Assembly: GCA_905221605.1 (NCBI GenBank) | Contig: CAJNDS010002169.1 | Coordinates: forward strand, 291,967-355,966 | Length of the DNA stretch: 64,000 nt | From: Symbiodinium natans | Lineage: Eukaryota; Sar; Dinophyceae; Suessiales; Symbiodiniaceae | Reading direction: 5' to 3' | Shown here: one piece after another, positions 24,248 to 36,511 of the stretch | Layout: every line of letters begins with the position of its first letter | Position numbering within the stretch: position 1 is the stretch's first letter | Position numbers and translations under genes: made by a program | Notes under the pieces: model-generated | Database searches by the model: none | Told to the model about the DNA's origin: nothing | What the model saw: only the letters and a program-made list of their open reading frames with translations

Positions 24248-26482
24248 GGTTTAGGGTTTAGGGTTTAGGGTTTGGGGTTTAGGGTTTAGGGTTTAGGGAT
24301 TTAGGGTTTAGGGTTTGGGGTTTTAGGGTTTAGGGTTTTAGGATTTTGGACGTCTAGGGTTTAGTGTGTAGGGTGTAGGGTTTGGGCTTAGGGCGAGGGG
24401 GTTTGGGAGCAGGTTTTTAAGGGCTTTAGGACTTTCGGGTTTAGGGCTTGTAGGGTTTAGGACTTTTTAGGGTCTAGGGTTTAGGGGTGTTGGGGCTTAG
24501 GGCGTTTGGGGCTTTGGAAATGTGACGCTTAGACCTAAATCCTAAACCCCAATGCCGGTGCAAACAGGGAAACCCCAAACCACGCACTTTGTATCTTAGA
24601 AGGGCTTAGAGTTACGTTTAGGTTTTAGGGTTTTGGGGTTTCCAGATGGTGCAGTCGCCGCCCCTGTAACCCACTGCCCCGGCCTAGTTTAGGCGCTTCG
24701 GGTATCTAAGAGGTATACAAGAGTTCCCCAATTAAGGGCCCATCCGGTGTGATTCAGGATCTCACGCTAGAGTGCAGCACTGCTGGCTTTCTTTACACTC
24801 TAATCCTGAAACCCTAAACCCTAAACCGCAGGGTTTAAGGGTTCTTGCAAGGCCCCTTTGTCCCAAAGCTCTGAATATACCAGTCAGTGTCTCTCCACGT
24901 GTTTCGCGGAGGGGATTGGGGTTTAGGGAAGTTTAGGGCATAGGGTTAGGGAAACCACGCTAGAAGGGAACCGCCCAAAAATGGCCCCGCCAATGCAATG
25001 ACAGCTAAAAGCCACAAAGCCCCAAACTCAAAATCCATGCACTGTGAATTTGCAACGTAACAACTATACATCCAAATTTCCGAGTTTCCAGCCGTAAAGA
25101 CCCTCAACGCTAAATATGCCTGCTGGTTTCCTTGAATTTGGACATGCCCCCTACAGGACTTCCAGAAGACTGCGGTCAGCGCGGGCGCGCCGCGCACTCT
25201 CGTCTTCTGCATGGACAGGGCTTGGGCGAGGGTCAGAGCTGGGAGGGGAGGCATCAAAAAGAGTTTGAGGCCGTTGGCGTCGATTGAGGGTTCAGGGTTT
25301 AGCGTATTTAGGGTTTAGGGTTTAGGGTTGAGGACCCTAAACTCCCAAAACCCCAAATCCCTCAACCCTGAACCCTAAGCCCTGAACCCTTGGGCAGCCG
25401 AGCAGAGGACATGTGGTCCTCCCACTTTGCGCGGCCGTGGTCGCGCACAGCGGCCCGGCTCAGGGGTTTATAGGGTTGTAGGGTTGTAGGGTTAAGGGTT
25501 TAGGGTTTAGGCTTAGGGTTTCCTGTGATAGGGCGTAGATGCTGTGGAGGTTAGGTTTTGGAACAAGCTCGAAAGCTTCGTGAGGCGCGAAGAGCAGCTT
25601 TGGCCCGATTGCGGAAGGCCATCTAACATTTTTCTCCCACCCCACGCCGTCCGAGGCGGCAAAGCCACCCAAACCTATTCCTTTTAGGGTTTAGGCCTAA
25701 ACTCAAGCCAACTGCTCACTTTCCATAAAGCTTCTTCATTCCGTCGCGGTGGTCGCCAGCCTGGTTCAGGCTCACAAAAAAGCCACAAGGCCCAGGGGCA
25801 ACCAGGAAAGCGAGGGCGCAATGCAGTAGGCCCACTTTGAAGGCTCCACACGGCACGCTTGACCCCGAAAGGACCCACCCCGCCTGGCCTGGCCTGAGGT
25901 CTTCTGGTCCTTGGGCACGCTGCGGCGAGCGGGGGACCCCCTGGGCTGGGGCCCTCGGGGCACCCCCCGCTACAGCCACCTCATCGGGTTCCGGTACCGG
26001 GCCCCACCTAGATGCTACCGACTCCCGAGCTGTGCGAGGCGGGCGGACGACCTGGGTCGGGCTTAAGCGCCGCCCCCCTCTGTAGGGGGGCGGCCTAGGC
26101 CCTGAGTTAAGGGTGATGTACATCCACCTATGTAACCCTGTAATGGAGTATATCGGGACCCATCTTCCCTGTTTCCTTCCGAAGAACAAGTAAGTTTAGG
26201 CTTTGGGCTTGCCAGAGAGGTTGAGCAATCAGCAGGTCTAGGGTTTAGGGTTTAGGGTTTGGGGTTTGGGGTTTGGGGTTTGGAGTTTAGGTTGGTTCTA
26301 TTGGCTCGGAGGAATTTTGCCCCAGAAGCTCCCCACAACCTCCCCCAAATGCCACCCTACACCCTCAGCCCGCCCCTTCCCATGCCCTACACCCTTACTA
26401 ACACAACACCCTGCCCTACTTCTTTCACCCTACGCCCAATTAGCAGACTATACGCAACCCAAATGCCCACAAACCCCAACCA

Positions 26483-26513
<31 letters not shown>

Positions 26514-27287
26514 AACAAACAACCCCACCCCACACAAACAAAATGTAAACAACACCCTAACCCCACCCCGCCCCCTCGTCGCCCCCCCAAACGCCCAGGC
26601 TTGCCTGGACTGGCGACAAGATGGGCGTCTGGCTCCGTCCTCGGCGGGGGGGGGCAGCCCTTTTTTGCAGATGCATATGTATGTGTAGATAGTGAGTATA
26701 AGTATACAAGAAGGAGTGTGTACATCGAGAAAAAGGGTGCACATTTAGGCACTTCTTTTTTGCTGTGATTCAACTAGCCCTTCCCCTTCCGCCCCCCTCC
26801 CCCCCTCTCCCACTAATCGGAAAGTGGCAATAAGTTTCATGGCGGGGAAGCTCTGCCACCTAAGCCCCAACACTCAGAGCCCCTTGGAGTTTGGGGCTCA
26901 GGGTTTGGGGTTTAGGGTTTGGGGTTTAGGGTTTGGGGTTTAGGGTTTAGGGTTTAGGGTTTAGGCCCTCGAGCCGAGGTCGCCGTGCAGTCCATCACAG
27001 CCACCAAGGCCGAGCTAGTGCAGGACACCGCCTTGCCCAACGGGGGGGGGGGGGGTGGGGTTTAGGGTTTAGGGTGTAGGGTGTAGGGTTTAGGGTGTAG
27101 GGTGTAGGGTTTAGGGTGTAGGGTTTAGGGTTTAGGGTTTAGGGTTTAGGGTTTAGGTTTTAGGGTTTATTGTTTAGGGTTTAGGGTTTTGGGTAGTTAC
27201 ATGGTCCCTTATATTGACCTTTGGCCCTCCATCTCCTGAAGCTGAATTCTCTAAGGGTAGGGTTTAGGGTTTAGGGTTTAGGGTTTA
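24248..27287. other. Host DNA with dense TTTAGGG variants and one GC-rich island
   Basis: TTTAGGG-type repeats dominate 24,248-24,520 and 26,235-26,290. A leftward open frame (24946-25257) ends in a membrane-like stretch (ALWLLAVIALAGPFLGG) and could be an exon. A GC-rich island at 25,700-26,190 is open on both strands and not assignable. (CA)n lies at 26,482-26,518, poly-G near 26,645 and 27,042, and a plus-strand open segment at 26,965-27,045 reads EVAVQSITATKAELVQ. From 27,060 TTTAGGG and GTGTAGGG units follow, with a partial family G end at 27,189. Confidence 0.45.
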
Positions 27288-27406
27288 GGGTAGTTACATG
27301 GTCCCTTAAATTGGGGTCCCCACCTTCGTTAAAGGGTTAAAAGTACGGGCCTCTAGTTTTTAGGGGGTATATTCGGTGTATTACAGGGGTCCCCACGTAA
27401 CTTCCC
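27288..27406. repeat. Family G element, copy 1
   Basis: Begins GGGTAGTTACATGGTCCCTT and ends with the near-inverse CCCCACGTAACTTCCC. It is related in inverted orientation to 40489-40632, and another left end lies at 27189-27210. MITE-like. Confidence 0.55.
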
Positions 27407-29847
27407 TTTCATGAGTGGGGGACCTGGACTTTTCGGGTTTAGGGGGCTTGCTGTTTGGGGGGTTTGGGCTTTTGGGGTTTAGTTGGAAGGCCATGAGTCG
27501 AAGATTGTGTAGGGCCCGGGCCCCAAATCATCTCCGGTTGGAGTGCACCTAATCCCTAAACCCTCAACCCTCAACCCTAAACCCTAAACCCTAAACCCTT
27601 GCAGGGCTCAGGGTTCAGGGTCTTGGGGCCCTGAACCCCCAACCCGAGACCTAGGGTGTAGGCAAGTTTGGTTCCCTTGCATTTGGAGGCGTCTTTGCCT
27701 CCGACGCACATGGGTGGGGAGGAGTTTAAGGTGGTGGTTTCGGCTTACGAGCATGGGAAAATCTCGCTTAAAGCCCTAAACCCACCCCATTGCCCCTTAG
27801 TTCCTGGTTTTTCTCAAGTCTGTTTGCCGTGGTAGGGTTCAGGGTTTAGCTTGTCCCTGACACACCGTCGAAGTCCAAACACCGCTGAAGTCCTAAACCC
27901 AAACAGAAGGCATCAACTTGCTAAACCCTAAACCCTAAACCCTAAACCCTAAACCGGTTTAGGGTTTAGAGCCCGCCACAAGGAGCTCGAGGGAACAGGA
28001 GGAGACTCGGCCATCATCTTGTAAGCCTCTACACTCGGACCCGTACTTTTGTCCTTCGCCCTAGAAGCTCATAAACTGTACACACTCCTTCTGACAGTTT
28101 GATAGGTGACCCTAAACCCTAAACCCTAAACCCTAAACCCTAAACCCTAAACCCTAAACCCTAAACCCTAAAGGTAGTGTGTTGCCTTCCCCTCCCCGAG
28201 GCTCCCCGCGAATAAAGGGGTACTGGGTCCAGGGAGTTTTTGGGTTTCAGGCGGTTGGCGATGGTTGGTGCACTAAATTCAAAAGAAGGGGAGGCGAGGG
28301 TGGGGGGGGGGGGGGGGGGGGGGGGGGCTGTCTCTAAAGGTTGAGGCTATGGGGTCGGGCGAAGCCCTGAGCTCCAAGAGGGTTTAGGGTTTAGGGTTTA
28401 GGGTTAGGGTTCAGGGTGTGAACCTTTAGGTGCTGAGGAGGCAACCTTGAAGGAACTGACTTTAGTTTCTGCGGCAGCAATTTCTACCCGTACAACATCC
28501 AAAGAGCCCGAAAGCCGCCTCAGATATGAAGCCTGATTTGGCTTTTTCTGATAGAAATGGTACGAGAGGCTGAAACCCTAAGCCCTAAACCCTAAACCCT
28601 AAACCCCCCAAACGCCCCACCCCCACCCCACCACCGCCAAGGTTCCTTGGCCTGGCGAAGCCACTCGGACTGGCATCCTGGCAAATTTGGGGTTTAGGGT
28701 TTAGGGTCTAGGGGTTTGGGTTTAGGGTTTAGGGTTTAGGGCTGTGCCCAGGCCCTCTCTACTTGAGCGAGACCTATTCCTCAGGACTCAGCACCCCTGA
28801 ATGGCTTAAGGAAGGCTCAATACATTGCCAAAGTAATGCTGATAGTACGAGCCAAGGAACATGCCTCAACTAAGGGGTATAACTAAGGGGTATTGGAGTC
28901 TTTGGGTTAGAATCTGAATCCCAAGACAAAAATGGGGCCGTCAACAAAGGGCAGCTTGCAGCGCAATGCCGTTGCACGGTCTCAGCTAGTTTGTTAGAGA
29001 TTCGCTCGGCTGACGGATAAGGGAGCGGTGTGAGGATCTTGTATCCACGGCTCCGCACAAGCTGGCACAATCTCTGTGTCATTTAAGCTCCGCCAAACCC
29101 TGAACCCTCAACCCTGAACCCTCAGCCCCGAGGCATAAACCCTAAAGCTCAGAAGCCCACAGACCTCCACTCCACAGACTTCTTCAAGCTTCAGTCCCTA
29201 AACCATGAACCTCTTCTAAAGCCCAAAACCCGCCCTAACGCCCGAAACCCTAAAAAAACCTAAGAATCCGAAGTCTCCTTTAAAACCCTAAAAACCTCCA
29301 AACCACCCCAAAACCCTAAACACCCCCTTAAAAGCCAGAAGCCCTCAGTTTCCTCGTGGTTCCGAGGGACTCCGAACAGCTTCTGCCGCCGCACATCTGC
29401 CAAGTCGGCTCGGTTCTGCATGAAGGCTGCAGGCGACTTAGGGTTTAGGGTTTAGGGTTTAGGGTTTAGGGTTTAGGGTTTAGGGTTTAGGGTTTATGTA
29501 GATTTTAGGGTTTAGGGTTTTTGGGGGTGAGGGCTTAGGCGAGTTGATACTACGATTTTAACTTTAGGCGGACGCTGCGGGAGCTTCTACCTTAAAAGTG
29601 TATCAACCCTAAACCCTAAATCCTAACCTTCGGCTCGGTGTGTAAGTAACCAGTACATGTTGTAGCTTTTGGCGGCCCGAACAGCTTTGTACTTTAGGTT
29701 TAGGGTTTAGGGTTTAGGGCTGAGGGCTTAGGGTTTAGGGTTTAGGGTTTAGGGTTAGGGCTTAGGGCTTAGGGCTTAGGGTTTAGGGTTTAGGGTTTAG
29801 GGTTTAGGGTTTAGGGTTTAGGGTTTAGGGTAACCCTAAACCCTAAA
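27407..29847. other. Host DNA, telomere-like repeats with possible exon fragments
   Basis: A plus-strand open segment at about 27,689-27,773 reads ASLPPTHMGGEEFKVVVSAY and EHGKISLK. CCCTAAA blocks lie at 27,565, 27,930 and 28,111-28,172; a G-run of about 25 at 28,303; TTTAGGG blocks at 28,380, 29,440-29,492 and 29,700-29,835. The unique stretch 28,750-29,085 has open frames on the minus strand but no recognisable protein. Confidence 0.45.
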
Positions 29848-29965
29848 CCCCTAAGGTTGTACCCTTGAAGGTCACCCTTAATCATATACTCCTCATTTGG
29901 CCCTTCTATTCCCTACGGAGGATCTTTAAAAAGGGCCCCCAAACCCGAGGGTGCAACCTTAGGGG
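29848..29965. repeat. Family A element, copy 1
   Basis: An element of 118 bp with 17-bp terminal inverted repeats, CCCCTAAGGTTGTACCC and GGGTGCAACCTTAGGGG (one mismatch). It directly follows a CCCTAAA block and shares its interior (TGGCCCTTCTATTCCCTA, AAAAAGGGCCCCC) with 45818-45928 and the inverted copy at 47595. Confidence 0.75.
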
Positions 29966-30769
29966 TCCGAGGCCGAGTCCCTTCATAATCACCCAAAACC
30001 CTAAACCCCCTAAACCCCCTAAACCCCCTAAACCCCTAAACTCCTAAACCCCTGAACCCCTGAACCCTAAACCCCTAAACGCCTAAGCCCTTAAACCTAG
30101 ATAGTTCAAGGTCTCATCCCCGACTGACGGGGGGAATTGGGCTGTTTGGGCAAGTCCCACCCGAAACCCTACACCATCCTGGAGTTTAGGGTTTGGGGTT
30201 TAGGGTTTAGGGTTTAGGGTTTAGGGTTTAGGGCCCTAAGCCCCAAGCCCTAAACCTTCTCTACCTATGAATATTTCAACCTTGATGTTTTTTTGAGCTC
30301 TTGCGCGGGCCCCTGCCCCCGGTGCCCTGAAAAGACCTTCATCCTTCATGACACCCTGGGTTCGGCCGCTGACCTAACCGCCGCGGAGCGGTCCAGCGTA
30401 CCGCCGGACATGTCATGGTACCCTTATTCCCTTTTTTTGGTTGTTTAGGTTCCCTTATTAAACCGGGTACCCTTTTCAAGCCTAGGTTACTGGGCAGCCT
30501 AGACATCGGCCACCCCAGAGTTTGAGAGTCTCAAAGGTCTGGTGCCAATCATCTTGGCCAACGCTCAGGCCGGCGTGACAGCAGCCCTGACATCGAGCTC
30601 AGCTCATGGGTTCAGGGTTTAGGGTTTAGGGTTTGGGGTTTGGGGTTTAGGGTTTAGGGTGATGGGCCGCACCCCTTTGAGCCACTGGAGCTCACCCGGC
30701 TTGGGCACGATGTCTGGAGCGACCAGGATTTCCTTGCGAATCGCTGGCCCCGGCCAATCGCAAAACCCT
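29966..30769. other. Host DNA without gene
   Basis: CCCCCTAAA runs (30,000-30,090), a TTTAGGG block (30,185-30,235) and a unique part at 30,340-30,600 containing an AAACCGGGTACCCTTTTC segment similar to other interspersed pieces. No coding frame is convincing. Confidence 0.5.
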
Positions 30770-32120
30770 AAACCCTAAAATCCTAAACCGTAAACCCTAA
30801 ACCCTGAAACCTGAAACCTAAACCCTAAGCCCTAAACCCTAAACCCTAAGCCCTAAACCCTGAAACCTGAACCCTGAGCCCTTAAGCCTAAACCAGAAAA
30901 TCCTAAACCTTAAACCCTAAACCCTAAGATCCTAAAAACCCGAAACCTGAAAACCCTAAACCCTGAAACCTGAACCCTGAGCCCTTAAGCCTAAACCAGA
31001 AAATCCTAAACCTTAAACCCTAAACCCTAAAATCCTAAAAACCCGAAACCTGAAAACCCTAAACCCTGAAACCTGAACCCTGAGCCCTTAAGCCTAAACC
31101 AGAAAATCCTAAACCTTAAACCCTAAACCCTAAGATCCTAAAAACCCGAAACCTGAAAACCCTAAACCCTGAAACCTGAACCCTGAGCCCTTAAGCCTAA
31201 ACCAGAAAATCCTAAACCTTAAACCCTAAACCCTAAATCCTAAAAACCCGAAACCTGAAAACCCTAAACCCTGAAACCTGAACCCTGAGCCCTTAAGCCT
31301 AAACCAGAAAATCCTAAACCTTAAACCCTAAACCCTAAGATCCTAAAAACCCGAAACCTGAAAACCCTAAACCCTGAAACCTGAACCCTGAGCCCTTAAG
31401 CCTAAACCAGAAAATCCTAAACCTTAAACCCTAAACCCTAAGATCCTAAAAACCCGAAACCTGAAAACCCTAAACCCTGAAACCTGAACCCTGAGCCCTT
31501 AAGCCTAAACCAGAAAATCCTAAACCTTAAACCCTAAACCCTAAAATCCTAAAAACCCGAAACCTGAAAACCCTAAACCCTGAAACCTGAACCCTGAGCC
31601 CTTAAGCCTAAACCAGAAAATCCTAAACCTTAAACCCTAAACCCTAAGATCCTAAAAACCCGAAACCTGAAAACCCTAAACCCTGAAACCTGAACCCTGA
31701 GCCCTTAAGCCTAAACCAGAAAATCCTAAACCTTAAACCCTAAACCCTAAATCCTAAAAACCCGAAACCTGAAAACCCTAAACCCTGAAACCTGAACCCT
31801 GAGCCCTTAAGCCTAAACCAGAAAATCCTAAACCTTAAACCCTAAACCCTAAAATCCTAAAAACCCGAAACCTGAAAACCCTAAACCCTGAAACCTGAAC
31901 CCTGAGCCCTTAAGCCTAAACCAGAAAATCCTAAACCTTAAACCCTAAACCCTAAGATCCTAAAAACCCGAAACCTGAAAACCCTAAACCCTGAAACCTG
32001 AACCCTGAGCCCTTAAGCCTAAACCAGAAAATCCTAAACCTTAAACCCTAAACCCTAAAATCCTAAAAACCCGAAACCTGAAAACCCTAAACCCTGAAAC
32101 CTGAACCCTGAGCCCTTAAG
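30770..32120. repeat. 103-bp satellite derived from telomere-like words, about 12 copies
   Basis: The key word GAGCCCTTAAGCCTAAACCAG recurs about every 103 bases from 30,876 to 32,007, with a last partial unit near 32,110. Each unit mixes CCCTAAA, CCTGAAA, CCTGAACC and AAAATCCTAAACC. Units differ at one place (CTAAGATCC, CTAAAATCC or CTAAATCC), and the order of variants suggests higher-order duplication of five units. Confidence 0.9.
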
Positions 32121-33211
32121 GGACCTAGGGCTTCTAGGATGACACGCGAAGCAGGCGCGAGGCGTACATACCGGAGCCGGCGCTGCTCCGGTCTGCGGAG
32201 CCCCGCCGGGGGCTTGGTTTCGGGTTTAGGGTTTAGGGTTTAGGGTTTAGGGTTTAGGGTTTAGGGTTTAGGGTTTAGGGTTTAGGGTTTAAGGCGTCTG
32301 TCCGTGGATAGAAAGCTCTGTTGTTATGGGCTTGTCTGGAGCTTGCTGCTTGGACTTTTGGGGGGCCGAGCGTGTTGAATGATTGAAATCTCTTGGAATT
32401 TGGGAGTTTCCTGAGGGTTTAGGGTTTGGGGTTAGGGTTTAGGGTTTAGGGTTTAGGGGTCCTAGAATGACAAGGATTGCAGGCTTTGAGCTTGTGGCAG
32501 GGTTGGCCGTCTCTCTTCTCAAAGTGCTGCAAGGATCCTTTCCTTTGTGGTACTTTACTGTAACTTTAGATCCTTACCGTGTTTGGGTTTATTGGGTTTT
32601 TTATTAAGGCAGCTAAAAGTTTGATTTTTTACCACCCTCTTAAGTGCAGCCAAGCCTTTCAGTGGATTTTTCTCAGCCTTGCACGTCCGGCTCAGGTGCT
32701 TGTTATTAGTTCGCTTGAAGCGACCCGCATGAATGGGTGAAGCTGACAAAGTGTCCTACCACATGGGTTTTAGTAGGGTTTGGGGTTTGGGGTTTTAGTA
32801 GGGTTTAGGGTTTGGGGTTTGGGGTTTAGGGCTTTGGGTTTCGGGTATTTTGAATTTGCACCGCTCGGCTCGGCCGGCATAGGTTCGTTTGGCTTTGGCT
32901 AAAGTCCTAGACCCTACAACCCTGAACCCTTCTCTAGCCTTCCGGTCCTCACCCTAAACCCTAAACCCTAAACCCTAAACCCTAAACTCAGGCCTGCGTC
33001 GGCACCTCCGGGCGCTGGTCCTGCCCCGCCCACGACCTACGTGGCCGGCGCAGCGCCCGGCGCACTGCAGAGAGGAGAAAAGCCGAGCTTCTGGAGAGGG
33101 GGGGGAGAGGAGGGGGTAGGGTTAGGGTTTAGGGTTGAGGGTTTCGGGTTTGGGGTTTAGGGTTTCGGGTTTCGGGTTTAAAAAAGAAAAAAAAGCCGAG
33201 CTTTTGGTGGT

Positions 33212-33250
<39 letters not shown>

Positions 33251-35137
33251 GGTAGGGTTTAGGGTTGTAGGGTTGTAGGGTTTAGGGTTTGGGGTTTCTA
33301 GGCATTCTAGGGTTGTTAGGGTTTTGGGTTCAGGGTTTAGGGTAGGGCAGCTCCTGGGCGACCTTCTTGGGTAGTTACAATAAAGTCATCTACCAACCCA
33401 GAGTCTAGCATGTGCCCCCCCCCCCCCCCCTCCTGAGTTTGGGGTTTAGGGTTTAGGGATGAGGGTCCTCTTTAGGCAACAAACTCCAATCCCTAAACCC
33501 TAAACCCTAAACGAGTGGAGCTTAGCAACTTCTCCCTGGAGGATGTTCGGTAAAAAACGCGGGAAACCGCGCCCAAACAAACCCTAAACCCGAAACCCTA
33601 AACCCTAAACCCTTTCCCCTAAACCCTTAACCCTAAACCCTAAACCCTAACCCTAAACCCTGAACCCTCATGAAGCCTGAAGCCTGGACCGTTAACCCTG
33701 AGCCTTCATGGCATCTGCTCCTAAACCCTAAACCCTAAACCCTAAACCCTAAACCCTAAACCCTAAACCCTAAACCCTAAGCCCTAAACCGACCCAGCAG
33801 GCTACCTACCACTGCGGTGGCTTCTGCAAAGCAGAGGCCTCTTTTTTTGTTGCCGGGGGGGGGGGGGGGGGGGGGATAGGGTTTCAGGTTCAGTCTAGGG
33901 TTTAGGTTTTAGGGTTTAGGGAAAAGGAGGGGGCTGACAGCGAAACCCTAGACAAACCCTCAACCCTACACCCCAAACCCCGAACCCCGAACCCTAGACC
34001 CTGAAGGTATTTCGGGTGCTGGGGTGTTCTTAGGGCCCTGAGCCCTAAACCCTGACCCTAAACCTCAAACCCGAAACCCTAAACCCTAGTTCGGGCTCAG
34101 GGAAGTTTTTGAGGGCTTCGTAGAGTCCAGGGTTGAAGACGGTTGAGGAATGCAAGCTTCAGCGCCTCAGCATGGTGCTTTAACGCCGTTAGACCCTAGG
34201 GTTTAGGGTTTTGGGTTTTGGGTTTTGGGTTTTGGGTTTTGGGTGTTTAGGGTTTAGGGTCAAATCCACTAAGTCCTCTTAAAAGTTCGAAGGCCTTATG
34301 GGGGTTCAGGGCTTGGGGTTTAGGGTTTTCGCCTTGAGGACCCCTGAACCCCTAAACCCTTAGAGGAGCCTAGAATGCTCAATAACTCGACGACCCTAAC
34401 TGGGTTGTTTTTTTTCGATAATTTTTCGTTTCCCTTCCTTATAAGGGAACCGAATCATAAAATTTTTCGAAGGGTTTAAAGCACAACCCAGCCAAATGCA
34501 ATCCAAAAACTTCACCTTATGCCAAAGCCCTGAACCCCAAAATGCCCTAAAACACCCTGAGCCCTAAGCCCTAACTCCCTGAGCCCTAACATGCCTAAAC
34601 CCTGAACCCTAAGCCCCAACTCCCTGAGCCCTAAACTCCCAAACCCTGAACCCTGAACCCTAAACCCTAAATCCTAAACCCTAACTCCCTGAACCCGAAG
34701 CCAGGTCATCATCGCTTGAGTCCCCAGCTCCCAGCAGCTCTCCCCAAGAAGTTAACCCATGCTTCGGGGTCTTAAGCGAGGCTTGGGGGTGCCTCAGAAG
34801 TACAGGAAAATTACTCTAAACCCTAAACCCTAAACCCTAAACCCTAAACCCTAAACCCTACACCCTAAACCCTAAAACCCTAACACCTAAGCCCTGAAGT
34901 TTGAGGGTTCGAAGGCTGTTTCCTTCTAGGCCGCGAGGTCGCTTGGGTGCTTCGACCTCCCGACCCCTGAAACCCACAAGCCCACAAGAAGCCCAAGAAG
35001 GGTTTAGGGTTTAGGGATTAGGGTTTAGGGCTTAGGGAAATGCCCTAAAACCCAGTGAGAGAGGAGCTGCGTAGTAAAAACAAGAATAGGGCAACTCCTC
35101 AGCCTCTGTTCAAGAGCTCAGAATCTGGGTACACGTC
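32121..35137. other. Host DNA: telomere-like blocks, poly-G tracts, no gene called
   Basis: Holds a 10-unit TTTAGGG block (32,222-32,290), family D copy 1, GGGGTTTGGGGTTTTAG variants (32,765-32,830), very long G-runs near 33,212-33,249 and 33,856-33,876, a C-run at 33,415-33,431, and CCCTAAA blocks at 33,595-33,790 and 34,815-34,870. A short plus-strand coding-like piece (ELRSKNKNRATPQPLFKS, about 35,060-35,128) ends at GTACACG. Confidence 0.45.
32543..32654. repeat. Family D element, copy 1
   Basis: About 112 bp shared with 60184-60295, including TACTGTAACTTTAGATCCTT, TATTAAGGCAGCTAAAAGTT and GTGCAGCCAAG. Terminal inverted repeats are weak. Confidence 0.65.
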
Positions 35138-35279
35138 CTTGGAGGTTCATGGTACTTATCTGCGAATTGTAACTGTACTTATAACCCACTTATATAAGCC
35201 CCTTAAGTGCCCTAATATGGGTATAAGTACAGTTACAAGTGCAGTCATAATTGGTTAATAAGTACCATGAACCTCCAAG
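35138..35279. repeat. Family C element, copy 1: 142 bp with perfect 22-bp terminal inverted repeats
   Basis: The ends are CTTGGAGGTTCATGGTACTT.. and its exact inverse. A second nested inverted repeat, AACTGTACTTATAACCC against GGGTATAAGTACAGTT, lies inside. A truncated copy is at 48908-49022. It begins eight bases after a GG|GTACAC splice-donor-like site. Confidence 0.8.
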
Positions 35280-35946
35280 TTAGGGTGAACCCCGCAACCC
35301 AAGCGCATTGGTGTAGGTGCCGCTGTTTGGCCTAACCAGCATGGAGGCTTGGAGAATATTCAGTCTTGAACCATAAGCATAAGCCCCACGAAAGTAGCCT
35401 CAGCAGGTAGAACGCCTGATACTTCACCGCTAGTTGAATTGTGATTTTCTTGCGCTGCCTTACACTTACATGTTCAAGCGCACCGTGTCTAGGAGCTTGG
35501 CCTTATACGGCTTAGGAGACTTGAGTTCAGGGTTCAGGATTCAGAAACTGGGTAGGCCCTTTGGTTGTTTCGCATTGTTCCCTTATCGGGTTTAGGCATC
35601 TGATATTTCCAGATACTCCTAGCCCTAAACCCTAAATCCTGAACCCTAAACCCTAAACCCCCTAATTCCCTTGATTTGGGTTGGGTTCCCTTGGAAGCCT
35701 ATTTAAACCAAAAAGGGCACCCCTTTTTCTTCTTAGGCCACTCTTGGGTTAGTCTTAGGTTTAAGGAGGGTAGCGTCTCGGGTTTCAGGAGCAGAGGATG
35801 AGAGGTTTTAGGTCTCTACGGTTCCCGCACCCTTTCTTGGATATTAGGCCTTGTTCACGTATTGAAACCCCAAACCCTAAACGCCCTAAACCTCAAACCC
35901 CCAAACCCTGAGCCCTACAACTCTACAACCCTGAACCCTTCTGCAG
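35280..35946. other. Host DNA between family C copy 1 and a candidate exon
   Basis: Unique sequence with scattered CCCTAAA words and one interspersed piece, TTTAAACCAAAAAGGGCACC (35,700), similar to pieces at 19,080 and 21,560. It ends in a pyrimidine-rich acceptor-like CCCTTCTGCAG. Confidence 0.45.
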
Positions 35947-36090
35947 AAAAGGGTTCAGATTTTCTGCTTGAAAAGGCTTCGGAAAGGTTGGGGAGCTTTG
36001 CGCGAAGTGCAGACGAGTGACGGCCTGGGTGCTGAGGAGGTGAGCCCCACAGTCGTGGGGGAGGAGTTGGATGTGGTCGAGGAACCAACG
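35947..36090 (+). CDS. Candidate host exon, 48 codons, first of a well-supported pair
   Basis: After the acceptor-like CCCTTCTGCAG the frame reads KRVQIFCLKRLRKGWGALRE, then VQTSDGLGAEEV and VGEELDVVEEPT, and stops at ACG before GTGGCCC. Both ends are in phase 0. It joins in frame to 36199-36324 across a 108-base intron consisting almost wholly of CCCTAAA-type repeats. The protein is basic then acidic and no family is recognised. Confidence 0.55.
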
Positions 36091-36198
36091 GTGGCCCTAA
36101 ACCCTAAACCCTAAACGCTAGACCCTAGACCCTAAACCCTAAACCCCCTAAACCCTAAACCCTAAACCCTAAACCCTTAACCCTAACCCTAAACCGAG
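36091..36198 (+). other. Putative intron made of CCCTAAA repeats
   Basis: Starts GTGGCCCTAAACC and ends CTAAACCGAG, so it has GT and AG ends. The next exon starts GTGG, so the intron is flanked by a GTGG direct repeat, as expected when inserted sequence becomes an intron with a target-site duplication. Confidence 0.5.
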
Positions 36199-36324
36199 GT
36201 GGAAGAGTGCGGAGGACAAGACGAGCCGAGCAGCGATCGCCTGGCTAAGGGAAAGCGTTCTCGTCTCGGTGCTCATCGGCACTACGGGCGTCACCTTACG
36301 TTCCGCCCTTCAGTGGCGTTTTGA
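36199..36324 (+). CDS. Candidate terminal exon of the same gene
   Basis: Continues in phase 0 as VEECGGQDEPSSDRLAKGKR, SRLGAHRHYGRHLTF and RPSVAF, then TGA. Together the pair encodes 89 residues with no internal stop. Repeat family B copy 1 begins 85 bases after the stop. Confidence 0.5.
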   Translation: MEECGGQDEPSSDRLAKGKRSRLGAHRHYGRHLTFRPSVAF

Positions 36325-36409
36325 CCCGCGGCACAACCCCCGTAATTGGGGGCCCCAAAGTTTAAGGTCTAGGGTTTAGGGCTGGGGGTTTACCCTAACC
36401 CTAAACCTT

Positions 36410-36511
36410 GGGATGTTGGCCCTTATACAAATTTGTCCTAGATTCGGGATTCTAATGGGGGGTACTAGTAGAATCCCTATTAAGGACTGTTAGTATAAGC
36501 GGGAACATCCC
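36410..36511. repeat. Family B element, copy 1
   Basis: About 102 bp. Starts GGGATGTTGGCCCTTATAC and ends AAGGACTGTTAGTATAAG then CGGGAACATCCC, an inverted repeat of the start. The centre holds AATGGGGGGTACTAGTAGAA. Confidence 0.7.

Noticed and set aside
25716-26189. 157-codon leftward frame in a GC-rich island
   Set aside because: Open frames exist on both strands because of high GC; no motif or splice context supports either.
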